Shown here: piece by piece, positions 33,863 to 45,100 of the stretch
Layout of the letters: every line of letters begins with the position of its first letter
Position numbering within the stretch: position 1 is the first letter of the stretch
NCBI GenBank assembly: GCA_947396885.1
Contig: OX377206.1
Span: 48,901,631 to 48,965,630, forward strand
Source: Heligmosomoides polygyrus polygyrus
Taxonomy: Eukaryota > Nematoda > Chromadorea > Rhabditida > Heligmosomidae
Direction: 5' to 3'
DNA: 64,000 bases
Program-made: the position numbers and the translations under genes
Notes under the pieces: model-generated
The model's database searches: none
The model's input: the letters and a program-made list of their open reading frames with translations, nothing else
Told to the model about the DNA's origin: nothing

Positions 33863-35470
33863 AGACTTAACAGGAAATGGGTAGAGGTGGCACGCTCAGC
33901 TAATCTACCTAAAGGTATAATAGCAAGACTTCGTTGCGACCTTCCTATTTGTCCGGTACTGTACACCCTTATAAAGACACATAAACTTCCCCAAGAGGGC
34001 ATCTCGGCTGACGATCCTTCACTATTCAAGGTCAGACCCATCATTAGCAATGTTGGTGGCCCCACTGACCGTATTGCCTGGTTCCTCAACCTTGTGCTTG
34101 TACAATTGCTCCAATTTATACCAGCCCACCTGCCTAATACTAGCAAATTCCTTGAAACGCTGAGGAGAGCTAGACTGGAAAAGGGGTACGTGATGGAGTC
34201 GTTCGACGTCACATCGCTGTACACTAATGTGTCCAACGAGTGCGCATTGGAGGCAGTTCTGGAAATCCTCAATGAGCACCACACTAGTGTCAACATGCAC
34301 GGCTTAACCGTCTCGCAGGTGATGGAGCTCCTCAAGGAGTGTTTGCAGTGCAACATATTCCGGTGGGCGGGTGAGTACTACAAGCAGATTAGAGGTCTCG
34401 CCATGGGCCAAAGACTTGCTCCAGTTCTCGCAGTAGCATTCATGTCCAAGGTGGAAGGCCCCGTTCTAGAACGAATGCCTACCATTTACTGCCGCTACAT
34501 TGACGACTGTTTCGTCATCTGTCCAACTCAGCTTGAGATGGACACGTGCTTTGACTTACTAAACCGGCAGTCACAACACATCAAGTTCACACGTGAAAGG
34601 CCTACGGAGAACTGGCTCGCATTCCTCAATGTGCAGGTTCATCTATCCGATGGGATATACAGGACCAGGTGGTACCGAAAGCCGACAAATAGGAACATCA
34701 TTGTTCATTGCACTTCGGCTCACCCAACCAGCATGAAAAAGGCAGTCGTCCAAAACATGCTCCATACTGCTCGCGCGGTCTCGTCTGAAGGCGCTGAAAG
34801 GTCCTACTCGATGGATTTGGCTCGCAGCATTGCGATACAAAACGGATACACTCCTACTGGCGGGGCTAGTGGGAGGTACCGGCTATCAGCCATCGTAAGA
34901 GGCCAACAGGACGACCGGTCGAAAGTGACATTCTGCGTCCCTTTCATTTCGGACCAATTGACTGCAGCAATACGTGGCTGCATTCAAAAAGCAGACCTGC
35001 AAGACGAAGTAAGAATCATAGCAGTACCTCCTACAAATCTGAAAGGGCAGCTGGTCCGAAATCGTCTGTACGACCGGCTGTGCACAACACCATCGTGCGT
35101 TATTTGCCCTTTCGGAAGGGAGGGAGACTGCCTTATGTCTGGGGTAGTATACCTCATTACATGCTTGGAATGCAGGGAAGAGTATGTGGGGGAAACAGGT
35201 AGACCCTTGTGTGTAAGGGTCAAGGAACACTTGGATGGGTTGCGCAGGTCCCACGTCTCAACTCCCCTGGGCGAGCACCGGGTGCGGCGGCATGCGAACA
35301 GCTGTTTTGGGGTGGAGGTCAAGATCCTTGCGCGTGAAGATGAGATTTCGGCGCGCCGAACTCTCGAGGCGCTGTACATTGCGGCGAGGTCCCCCCAAAT
35401 CAATAGGAAGGACGAGTGCTTGGCTGTGACCCAGGAGCTGGCGCCGTACGTCGCCCTGTGTGGGTTTTGA
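33863..35470 (+). CDS. RT-EN, residues 363-897 (copy 3), 5' part lost in gap
   Basis: The frame is open from the first known base after the gap (AGA CTT AAC, Arg363) to the TGA at 35468-35470: 535 codons plus stop. It keeps all RT catalytic motifs (FDVTSLYTN, GLAMGQ, YIDD near 34,496) and the complete GIY-YIG endonuclease with its CCHH residues. The encoded protein reads the same as copy 1 over this span. The GTG at 33887 is Val371, not a start codon. The N-terminal third, including DKGG, is missing or hidden. Confidence 0.9.
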   Translation, partial: RLNRKWVEVARSANLPKGIIARLRCDLPICPVLYTLIKTHKLPQEGISADDPSLFKVRPIISNVGGPTDRIAWFLNLVLVQLLQFIPAHLPNTSKFLETLRRARLEKGYVMESFDVTSLYTNVSNECALEAVLEILNEHHTSVNMHGLTVSQVMELLKECLQCNIFRWAGEYYKQIRGLAMGQRLAPVLAVAFMSKVEGPVLERMPTIYCRYIDDCFVICPTQLEMDTCFDLLNRQSQHIKFTRERPTENWLAFLNVQVHLSDGIYRTRWYRKPTNRNIIVHCTSAHPTSMKKAVVQNMLHTARAVSSEGAERSYSMDLARSIAIQNGYTPTGGASGRYRLSAIVRGQQDDRSKVTFCVPFISDQLTAAIRGCIQKADLQDEVRIIAVPPTNLKGQLVRNRLYDRLCTTPSCVICPFGREGDCLMSGVVYLITCLECREEYVGETGRPLCVRVKEHLDGLRRSHVSTPLGEHRVRRHANSCFGVEVKILAREDEISARRTLEALYIAARSPQINRKDECLAVTQELAPYVALCGF

Positions 35471-35704
35471 CCTCTGGGTCATGACCCGTTAGGTCCCTAA
35501 GGCATGTGGTCCCAAGGGCTCTATGTCATTCACCCATCTTCCGTTCAGCTAGGGTGTCAGTGGGCTCATTTGTCCACTCATAAAGGTTAGCCTTTTACTG
35601 ACTTTCTACGTTGTCGTTCTCTTGGTCTCTTAGCCTTTTGGATGGGCTCCTGCAGAATGAAATGGCATTTGGGAGGGTAGTTTCTCAAATGACTTCGACT
35701 TTTC

Positions 35705-35744
35705 CAGGCTCTGAAGAAGGCGACAACGCCGAAACGTCAGCCTG
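35705..35744 (+). ncRNA. Hammerhead ribozyme, minimal type I (copy 3)
   Basis: Same motif on the plus strand: stem I 35705-35710, CUGAAGA 35711-35717, stem II 35719-35722 with 35727-35730 around an ACAA loop, GAAA 35731-35734, GUC ending at 35738, stem I return strand 35739-35744. Only 53 element bases follow the expected cut before the satellite. Confidence 0.86.
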
Positions 35745-35750
35745 AATAAA
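35745..35750 (+). terminator. Polyadenylation signal AATAAA, copy 3
   Basis: Hexamer immediately after ribozyme stem I. The copy ends 41 to 45 nt further on, with no poly(A). Confidence 0.55.
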
Positions 35751-35791
35751 GCCTTGTACCAATCTTGGCTACGCTAAACCAACTACTCGAC

Positions 35792-35803
35792 TATTACCAG
35801 ATA
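35792..35803. repeat. Target site duplication, right copy
   Basis: TATTACCAGATA, followed by the satellite continuation GGCTGGGCTACG. Its first four bases TATT also match what the element itself would read next (CGACTATTGC), so the exact junction is ambiguous by four bases. Such microhomology is consistent with the 3' end of the element RNA pairing with the nicked target. Confidence 0.9.
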
Positions 35804-38800
35804 GGCTGGGCTACGTTCCTAGCCTGGCCAGCCATACTAGAAGCCGGAATGCCTGGTGTGGTCCGCACGTCCAGCGTTAGGTGCCGGCGAAGTCGACGAC
35901 TGACGCTGGGTGAGAAAGGATCACCAGCTGGGTTGCGCTTCGTTCTTAGCGTGGCCAGCCATACCCTATTCCGGAATGCCTGGCCTAGCCCGCGACTCTG
36001 GTGGAGGAAGGACCAACAACTAGGTTGGGCTACGTTCCTAGCCTGGCCAGCCATACTCGAAGCCGGAATGCCTGGTGTGGTCCGCTCGTCCAGCGTTAGG
36101 TGCCGGCGAAGTCGACGACTGACGCTGGGTGAGGAATTATTACCAGATAGGTTGGGCTACGTTCCTAGCCTGGCCAGCCATACTCGAAGCCGGAATGCCT
36201 GGTGTGGTCCGCACGTCCAGCGTTAGGTGCCGGCGAAGTCGACGACTGACGCTGGGTGAGGAATTATTACCAGATAGGTTGCGCTTCGTTCTTAGCGTGG
36301 CCAGCCATACCCTATTCCGGAATGCCTGGCCTAGCCCGCGACTTTGGTGGAGGAAGGACCAACAACTAGGTTGGGCTGCGTTCCTAGCGTGGCTAGCCAT
36401 ACTCGAAGCCGGAATGACTGGTGTGGTCCGCAGGTTCAGCCTCAGGGAGCTGCGAAGCCAACGACTGAGGCTGGGTGAGGAAATATCACCAGATAGGTTG
36501 GGCTACGTTCCTAGCCTGGCCAGCCATACTCGAAGCCGGAATGCCTGGTGTGGTCCGCTCGCCCAGCGTTAGGTGCCGGCGAAGTCGACGACTGACGCTG
36601 GGTGAGGAATTATCACCAGATAGGTTGGGCTACGTTCCTAGCGTGGCCAGACATACTCAAAGCCGGAATGACTGGTTTGGTCCGCAGGTTCAGCCTCAGG
36701 GAGCTGCGAAGCCAACGACTGAGGCTGGGTGAGAAAGGATCACCAGCTGGGTTGCGCTTCGTTCTTAGCGTGGCCAGCCTTACCCTATTCCGGAATGCCT
36801 GGCCTAGCCCGCGACTCTCGTGGAGGAAGGACCAACAACTAGGTTGGGCTACGTTCCTAGCGTGGCCAGCCATACTCGAAGCCGGAATGCCTGGTGTGGT
36901 CTGCTCGTCCAGCGTTAGGTGCCGGCGAAGTCGACGACTGACGCTGGGTGAGGAATTATTACCAGATAGGTTGGGCTACGTTCCTAGCCTGGCCAGCCAT
37001 ACTCGAAGACGGAATGCCTGGTGTGGTCCGCACGTCCAGCGTTAGGTGCCGGCGAAGTCGACGACTGACGCTGGGTGAGAAAGGATCACCAGCTGGGTTG
37101 CGCTTCGTTCTTAGCGTGGCCAGCCATACCCTATTCCGGAATGCCTGGCCTAGCCCGCGACTCTCGTGGAGGAAGGACCAACAACTAGGTTGGGCTACGT
37201 TCCTAGCGTGGCCAGCCATACTCGAAGCCGGAATGACTGGTGTGGTCCGCAGGTTCAGCCTCAGGGAGCTGCGAAGCCAACGACTGAGGCTGGGTGAGGA
37301 AATATCACCAGATAGGTTGGGCTACGTTCCTAGCCTGGCCAGCCATACTCGAAGCCGAAATGCCTGGTGTTCCGCAGATCCAGCGTTAGGTGCCGGCGAA
37401 GCCGACGACTGACGCGGGGTGAGGAATTATTACCAGATAGGTTGGGCTACGTTCCTAGCGTGGCCAGACATACTCAAAGCCGGAATGCCTGGTGTGGTCC
37501 GCTCGCCCAGCGTTAGGTGCCGGCGAAGTCGACGACTGACGCTGGGTGAGGAATTATCACCAGATAGGTTGGGCTACGTTCCTAGCGTGGCCAGACATAC
37601 TCAAAGCCGGAATGACTGGTGTGGTCCGCAGGTTCAGCCTCAGGGAGCTGCGAAGCCAACGACTGAGGCTGGGTGAGGAAATATCACCAGATAGGTTGGG
37701 CTACGTTCCTAGCCTGGCCAGCCATACTCGAAGCCGGAATGACTGGTTTGGTCCGCAGGTTCAGCCTCAGGGAGCTGCGAAGCCAACGACTGAGGCTGGG
37801 TGAGAAAGGATCACCAGCTGATGTTGCGCTTCGTTCTTAGCGTGGCCAGCCTTACCCTATTCCGGAATGCCTGGCCTAGCCCGCGACTCTCGTGGAGGAA
37901 GGACCAACAACTAGGTTGGGCTACGTTCCTAGCGTGGCCAGCCATACTCGAAGCCGGAATGCCTGATGTGGTCCGCTCGCCCAGCGTTAGGTGCCGGCGA
38001 AGTCGACGACTGACGCTGGGTGAGGAATTATCACCAGATAGGTTGGGCTACGTTCCTAGCGTGGCCAGACATACTCAAAGCCGGAATGACTGGTTTGGTC
38101 CGCAGGTTCAGCCTCAGGGAGCTGCGAAGCCAACGACTGAGGCTGGGTGAGAAAGGATCACCAGCTGGGTTGCGCTTCGTTCTTAGCGTGGCCAGCCTTA
38201 CCCTATTCCGGAATGCCTGGCCTAGCCCGCGACTCTCGTGGAGGAAGGACCAACAACTAGGTTGGGCTACGTTCCTAGCGTGGCCAGCCATACTCGAAGC
38301 CGGAATGCCTGGTGTGGTCTGCTCGTCCAGCGTTAGGTGCCGGCGAAGTCGACGACTGAGGCTGGGTGAGGAAGGATCACCAGCTGGGTTGCGCTTCGTT
38401 CTAAGCGTGGCCGGCCATACCCTATTCCGGAATGCCTGGCCTAGCCCGCGACTCTCGTGGAGGAAGGTCCAACAACTAGGATGGGCTACGTTCCTAGCCT
38501 GGCCAGCCATACTCAAAGCCGGAATGACTGGTGTGGTCCGCAGGTTCAGCATCAGGGAGCTGCGAAGCCAACGACTGAGGCTGGGTGAGGAAATATCACC
38601 AGATAGGTTGGGCTACGTTCCTAGCCTGGCCAGCCATACTCGAAGCCGGAATGCCTGGTGTGGTCCGCTCGCCCAGCGTTAGGTTCCGGCGAAGACGACG
38701 ACTGAGGCTGGGTAAGGAAGGATCACCAGCTGGGTTGCGCTTCGTTCTAAGCGTGGCCAGCCATACCCTATTCCGGAATGCCTGGCCTAGCCCGCGACTC

Positions 38801-39057
38801 TCGTGGAGGAAGGACCAACAACTAGGTTGGGCTACTTTCCTAGCCTGGCCAGCCATACTCGAAGCCGGAATGCCTGGTGTGGTCCGCTCGCCCAGCGTTA
38901 GGTGCCGGCGAAGTCGACGACTGACGCTGGGTGAGGAATTATCACCAGATAGGTTGGGCTACGTTCCTAGCGTTGCCCGACATACTCAAAGCCGGAATGA
39001 CTGGTGTGGTCCGCAGGTTCAGCCTCAGGGAGCTGCGAAGCCAACGACTGAGGCTGG

Positions 39058-39184
39058 GTGAGAAAGGATCACCAGCTGGGTTGCGCTTCGTTCTAAGCGT
39101 GGCCAGCCATACTCGAAGCCGGAATGCCTGGTGTGGTCCGCACGTCCAGCGTTAGGTGCCGGCGAAGTCGACGACTGACGCTGG
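39058..39184 (+). repeat. Chimeric monomer: class B head with class A 3' part
   Basis: Starts as class B (GTGAGAAAGGATCACC, GTTGCGCTTCGTTCTAAGC) but switches at GTGGCCAGCCATAC to a class A middle and beta tail, keeping 127 bp. Similar chimeras lie at 40040, 41898, 44137, 45084 and 54595. They show exchange between the two length classes within the shared GTGGCCAGCCATAC stretch. Confidence 0.82.
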
Positions 39185-39339
39185 GTGAGGAATTATTACC
39201 AGATAGGTTGGGCTACGTTCCTAGCCTGGCCAGCCATACTCGAAGCCGGAATGCCTGGTGTGGTCCGCACGTCCAGCGTTAGGTGCCGGCGAAGTCGACG
39301 ACTGACGCTGGGTGAGGAATTATCACCAGATAGGTTAGG

Positions 39340-42300
39340 CTACGTTCCTAGCGTGGCCAGTCATACTCGAAGCCGGAATGACTGGCGTGGTCTGCAGGTC
39401 CAGCGTTAGGTGCCGGCGAGGTCGACGACTGACGCGGGGTGAGGAAGGATCATCAGCTCGGTTGCGCTACGTTCCTAGCGTGGCCAGCCATACCCTATGC
39501 CGGAATGCCTGGCCTAGCCCGCGACTCTGGTGGAGGAAGGACCAACAACTAGGTTGGGCTACGTTCCTAGCGTGGCCAGCCATACTCGAAGCCGGAATGA
39601 CTGGTGTGGTCCGCAGGTTCAGCCTCAGGGAGCTGCGAAGCCAACGACTGAGGCTGGGTGAGGAAATTTCACCAGATAGGTTGGGCTACGTTCCTAGCGT
39701 GGCCAGCCATACTCGAAGCCGGAATGACTGGTGTGGTCCGCAGGTTCAGCCTCAGGGAGCTGCGAAGCCAACGACTGAGGCTGGGTGAGGAAATATCACC
39801 AGATAGGTTGGGCTACGTTCCTAGCCTGGCCAGCCATACTCGAAGCCGGAATGACTGGTTTGGTCCGCAGGTTCAGCCTCAGGGAGCTGCGAAGCCAACG
39901 ACTGAGGCTGGGTGAGAAAGGATCACCAGCTGATGTTGCGCTTCGTTCTTAGCGTGGCCCGACATACTCAAAGCCGGAATGACTGGTGTGGTCCGCAGGT
40001 TCAGCCTCAGGGAGCTGCGAAGCCAACGACTGAGGCTGGGTGAGAAAGGATCACCAGCTGGGTTGCGCTTCGTTCTAAGCGTGGCCAGCCATACTCGAAG
40101 CCGGAATGCCTGGTGTGGTCCGCACGTCCAGCGTTAGGTGCCGGCGAAGTCGACGACTGACGCTGGGTGAGGAATTATCACCAGATAGGTTAGGCTACGT
40201 TCCTAGCGTGGCCAGTCATACTCGAAGCCGGAATGACTGGCGTGGTCTGCAGGTCCAGCGTTAGGTGCCGGCGAGGTCGACGACTGACGCGGGGTGAGGA
40301 AGGATCATCAGCTCGGTTGCGCTACGTTCCTAGCGTGGCCAGCCATACCCTATGCCGGAATGCCTGGCCTAGCCCGCGACTCTGGTGGAGGAAGGACCAA
40401 CAACTAGGTTGGGCTACGTTCCTAGCGTGGCCAGCCATACTCGAAGCCGGAATGACTGGTTTGGTCCGCAGGTTCAGCCTCAGGGAGCTGCGAAGCCAAC
40501 GACTGAGGCTGGGTGAGGAAATATCACCAGATAGGTTGGGCTACGTTCCTAGCCTGGCCAGCCATACTCGAAGCCGGAATGACTGGTTTGGTCCGCAGGT
40601 TCAGCCTCAGGGAGCTGCGAAGCCAACGACTGAGGCTGGGTGAGAAAGGATCACCAGCTGATGTTGCGCTTCGTTCTTAGCGTGGCCAGCCTTACCCTAT
40701 TCCGGAATGCCTGGCCTAGCCCGCGACTCTCGTGGAGGAAGGACCAACAACTAGGTTGGGCTACGTTCCTAGCGTGGCCAGCCATACTCGAAGCCGGAAT
40801 GCCTGGTGTGGTCCGCTCGCCCAGCGTTAGGTGCCGGCGAAGTCGACGACTGACGCTGGGTGAGGAATTATCACCAGATAGGTTGGGCTACGTTCCTAGC
40901 GTGGCCAGACATACTCAAAGCCGGAATGACTGGTTTGGTCCGCAGGTTCAGCCTCAGGGAGCTGCGAAGCCAACGACTGAGGCTGGGTGAGAAAGGATCA
41001 CCAGCTGGGTTGCGCTTCGTTCTTAGCGTGGCCAGCCTTACCCTATTCCGGAATGCCTGCCCTAGCCCGCGACTCTCGTGGAGGAAGGACCAACAACTAG
41101 GTTGGGCTACGTTCCTAGCGTGGCCAGCCATACTCGAAGCCGGAATGCCTGGTGTGGTCTGCTCGTCCAGCGTTAGGTGCCGGCGAAGTCGACGACTGAG
41201 GCTGGGTGAGGAAGGATCACCAGCTGGGTTGCGCTTCGTTCTAAGCGTGGCCAGCCATACCCTATTCCGGAATGCCTGGCCTAGCCCGCGACTCTCGTGG
41301 AGGAAGGTCCAATAACTAGGATGGGCTACGTTCCTAGCCTGGCCAGCCATACTCAAAGCCGGAATGACTGGTGTGGTCCGCAGGTTCAGCATCAGGGAGC
41401 TGCGAAGCCAACGACTGAGGCTGGGTGAGGAAATATCACCAGATAGGTTGGGCTACGTTCCTAGCCTGGCCAGCCATACTCGAAGCCGGAATGCCTGGTG
41501 TGGTCCGCTCGCCCAGCGTTAGGTGCCGGCGAAGACGACGACTGAGGCTGGGTGAGGAAGGATCACCAGCTGGGTTGCGCTTCGTTCTAAGCGTGGCCAG
41601 CCATACCCTATTCCGGAATGCCTGGCCTAGCCCGCGACTCTCGTGGAGGAAGGACCAACAACTAGGTTGGGCTACTTTCCTAGCCTGGCCAGCCATACTC
41701 GAAGCCGGAATGCCTGGTGTGGTCCGCTCGCCCAGCGTTAGGTGCCGGCGAAGTCGACGACTGACGCTGGGTGAGGAATTATCACCAGATAGGTTGGGCT
41801 ACGTTCCTAGCGTGGCCCGACATACTCAAAGCCGGAATGACTGGTGTGGTCCGCAGGTTCAGCCTCAGGGAGCTGCGAAGCCAACGACTGAGGCTGGGTG
41901 AGAAAGGATCACCAGCTGGGTTGCGCTTCGTTCTAAGCGTGGCCAGCCATACTCGAAGCCGGAATGCCTGGTGTGGTCCGCACGTCCAGCGTTAGGTGCC
42001 GGCGAAGTCGACGACTGACGCTGGGTGAGGAATTATCACCAGATAGGTTAGGCTACGTTCCTAGCGTGGCCAGTCATACTCGAAGCCGGAATGACTGGCG
42101 TGGTCTGCAGGTCCAGCGTTAGGTGCCGGCGAGGTCGACGACTGACGCGGGGTGAGGAAGGATCATCAGCTCGGTTGCGCTACGTTCCTAGCGTGGCCAG
42201 CCATACCCTATGCCGGAATGCCTGGCCTAGCTCGCGACTCTGGTGGAGTAAGGACCAACAACTAGGTTGGGCTACGTTCCTAGCGTGGCCTGCCATACTC

Positions 42301-45100
42301 GAAGCCGGAATGCCTGGTGTGGTACGCTCGTCCAGCGTTAGGTGCCGGCGAAGTCGACGACTGACGCTGGGTGAGGAATTATTACCAGATAGGTTGGGCT
42401 ACGTTCCTAGCGTGGCCAGTCATACCCTATGCCGGAATGCCTGGCCTAGCCCGCGACTCTGGTGGAGGAAGGACCAACAACTAGGTTGGGCTACGTTCCT
42501 AGCGTGGCCTGCCATACTCGAAGCCGGAATGCCTGGTGTGGTACGCTCGTCCAGCGTTAGGTGCCGGCGAAGTCGACGACTGACGCTGGGTGAGGAATTA
42601 TTACCAGATAGGTTGGGCTACGTTCCTAGCGTGGCCAGTCATACTCGAAGCCGAAATGACTGGCGTGGTCCGCAGGTCCAGGGTTAGGTGCCGGCGAAGT
42701 CGACGACTGACGCGGGGTGGGGAAGGATCACCAGCTAGGCTGGGCTACGTTCCTAGCCTGGCCAGCCATACTCAAAGCCGGAAGGACTGGTGTTGTCCGC
42801 AGGTTCAGCCTCAGGGAGCTGCGAAGCCAACGACTGAGGCTGGGTGAGGAAATATCACCAGATAGGTTGGGCTACGTTCCTAGCCTGGCCAGCCATACTC
42901 GAAGCCGGAATGCCTGGTGTGGTCCGCTCGCCCAGCGTTAGGTGCCGGCGAAGTCGACGACTGAGGCTTTGTGAGGAATTATTACCAGATAGGTTGGGCT
43001 ACGTTTCCAGCGTGGCCAGTCATACCCTATGCCGGAATGCCTGGCCTAGCCCGCGACTCTGGTGGAGGAAGGACCAACAACTAGGTTGGGCTACGTTCCT
43101 AGCGTGGCCTGCCATACTCGAAGCCGGAATGCCTGGTGTGGTACGCTCGTCCAGCGTTAGGTGCCGGCGAAGTCGACGACTGACGCTGGGTGAGGAATTA
43201 TCACCAGATAGGTTGGGCTACGTTCCTAGCGTGGCCAGACATACTCAAAGCCGGAATGACTGGTTTGGTCCGCAGGTTCAGCCTCAGGGAGCTGCGAAGC
43301 CAACGACTGAGGCTGGGTGAGAAAGGATCACCAGCTGGGTTGCGCTTCGTTCTTAGCGTGGCCAGCCTTACCCTATTCCGGAATGCCTGCCCTAGCCCGC
43401 GACTCTCGTGGAGGAAGGACCAACAACTAGGTTGGGCTACGTTCCTAGCGTGGCCAGTCATACTCGAAGCCGGAATGACTGGCGTGGTCTGCAGGTCCAG
43501 CGTTAGGTGCCGGCGAGGTCGACGACTGACGCGGGGTGAGGAAGGATCATCAGCTCGGTTGCGCTACGTTCCTAGCGTGGCCAGCCATACCCTATGCCGG
43601 AATGCCTGGCCTAGCCCGCGACTCTGGTGGAGGAAGGACCAACAACTAGGTTGGGCTACGTTCCTAGCGTGGCCAGCCATACTCGAAGCCGGAATGACTG
43701 GTGTGGTCCGCAGGTTCAGCCTCAGGGAGCTGCGAAGCCAACGACTGAGGCTGGGTGAGGAAATTTCACCAGATAGGTTGGGCTACGTTCCTAGCGTGGC
43801 CAGCCATACTCGAAGCCGGAATGACTGGTGTGGTCCGCAGGTTAAGCCTCAGGGAGCTGCGAAGCCAACGACTGAGGCTGGGTGAGGAAATATCACCAGA
43901 TAGGTTGGGCTACGTTCCTAGCCTGGCCAGCCATACTCGAAGCCGGAATGACTGGTTTGGTCCGCAGGTTCAGCCTCAGGGAGCTGCGAAGCCAACGACT
44001 GAGGCTGGGTGAGAAAGGATCACCAGCTGATGTTGCGCTTCGTTCTTAGCGTGGCCCGACATACTCAAAGCCGGAATGACTGGTGTGGTCCGCAGGTTCA
44101 GCCTCAGGGAGCTGCGAAGCCAACGACTGAGGCTGGGTGAGAAAGGATCACCAGCTGGGTTGCGCTTCGTTCTAAGCGTGGCCAGCCATACTCGAAGCCG
44201 GAATGCCTGGTGTGGTCCGCACGTCCAGCGTTAGGTGCCGGCGAAGTCGACGACTGACGCTGGGTGAGGAATTATCACCAGATAGGTTAGGCTACGTTCC
44301 TAGCGTGGCCAGTCATACTCGAAGCCGGAATGACTGGCGTGGTCTGCAGGTCCAGCGTTAGGTGCCGGCGAGGTCGACGACTGACGCGGGGTGAGGAAGG
44401 ATCATCAGCTCGGTTGCGCTACGTTCCTAGCGTGGCCAGCCATACCCTATGCCGGAATGCCTGGCCTAGCCCGCGACTCTGGTGGAGGAAGGACCAACAA
44501 CTAGGTTGGGCTACGTTCCTAGCGTGGCCAGCCATACTCGAAGCCGGAATGACTGGTTTGGTCCGCAGGTTCAGCCTCAGGGAGCTGCGAAGCCAACGAC
44601 TGAGGCTGGGTGAGGAAATATCACCAGATAGGTTGGGCTACGTTCCTAGCCTGGCCAGCCATACTCGAAGCCGGAATGACTGGTTTGGTCCGCAGGTTCA
44701 GCCTCAGGGAGCTGCGAAGCCAACGACTGAGGCTGGGTGAGAAAGGATCACCAGCTGATGTTGCGCTTCGTTCTTAGCGTGGCCAGCCTTACCCTATTCC
44801 GGAATGCCTGGCCTAGCCCGCGACTCTCGTGGAGGAAGGACCAACAACTAGGTTGGGCTACGTTCCTAGCGTGGCCAGCCATACTCGAAGCCGGAATGCC
44901 TGGTGTGGTCCGCTCGCCCAGCGTTAGGTGCCGGCGAAGTCGACGACTGACGCTGGGTGAGGAATTATCACCAGATAGGTTGGGCTACGTTCCTAGCGTG
45001 GCCAGACATACTCAAAGCCGGAATGACTGGTTTGGTCCGCAGGTTCAGCCTCAGGGAGCTGCGAAGCCAACGACTGAGGCTGGGTGAGAAAGGATCACCA
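39340..45100 (+). repeat. Higher-order duplication, offset 4,097, with an inner 855-bp repeat
   Basis: About 39,340-41,025 corresponds to 43,437-45,122: 39658 matches 43755, 40640 matches 44737 and 40860 matches 44957. Inside each copy a segment recurs 855 bp apart (39378 and 40233; 43475 and 44330). Both copies carry 93-bp class B units with AGCTGATGTTGCG, one base longer than usual, at 40640 and 44737; another is at 37800. Confidence 0.82.

Larger units (their letters stand above)
30089..35791. mobile_element. Composite Penelope-like element insertion (tandem plus inverted copies)
   Basis: A single insertion, judged by one 12-bp target duplication around the whole. It contains a full unit on the minus strand (30089-33119), the beginning of a second minus-strand unit in direct tandem (33120-33662), a 200-N gap, and a plus-strand copy (33863-35791). 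Class assignment rests on the encoded protein: an RT with a YIDD box, preceded by KTHK and followed by a C-terminal GIY-YIG endonuclease, plus hammerhead ribozymes in the terminal repeats. PLEs are known for pseudo-LTRs, tandem and inverted partial copies and variable target duplications. Both outer ends are element 3' ends. Which PLE clade this belongs to (Penelope/Poseidon, Neptune or other EN-containing groups) cannot be settled without a tree. Confidence 0.93.
33863..35791 (+). mobile_element. PLE copy 3, partial, inverted
   Basis: Plus-strand copy that emerges from the gap within the RT-EN gene and continues through the 3' untranslated region to the right-hand satellite junction. It matches copy 1 (reverse complement) throughout as far as I can compare by eye. 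It stops at CTCGAC, 44 to 48 nt earlier than the copy 1 terminus, with TATT shared with the target. Confidence 0.9.
28058..37168 (+). repeat. Satellite block duplicated across the retroelement (offset 7,734)
   Basis: 28058-29434 corresponds to 35792-37168: monomers 28395, 28741, 28868 and 29214 match 36129, 36475, 36602 and 36948, including private variants such as GAAGACGG near 29272 and 37006. The left flank of the retroelement (29941-30088) matches 27922-28069. Removing the insert thus restores one continuous copy of the block. Confidence 0.86.

Noticed and set aside
33887..33889. GTG at 33887 as the start codon of the copy 3 gene
   Set aside because: It corresponds to Val371 of the full protein. 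The frame is already open at the gap edge, so the gene is cut by the gap rather than starting here.
33622..34356. A minus-strand frame that bridges the N gap
   Set aside because: It contains unknown residues for the gap and is antisense to copy 3. It has no independent support.
30089..35791. LINE or LTR retrotransposon
   Set aside because: There is no gag, integrase, protease, APE endonuclease or poly(A) tail. The RT motifs with GIY-YIG endonuclease and pseudo-LTR ribozymes fit PLE instead. The 543-bp direct repeat is a tandem unit overlap, not a proven LTR.
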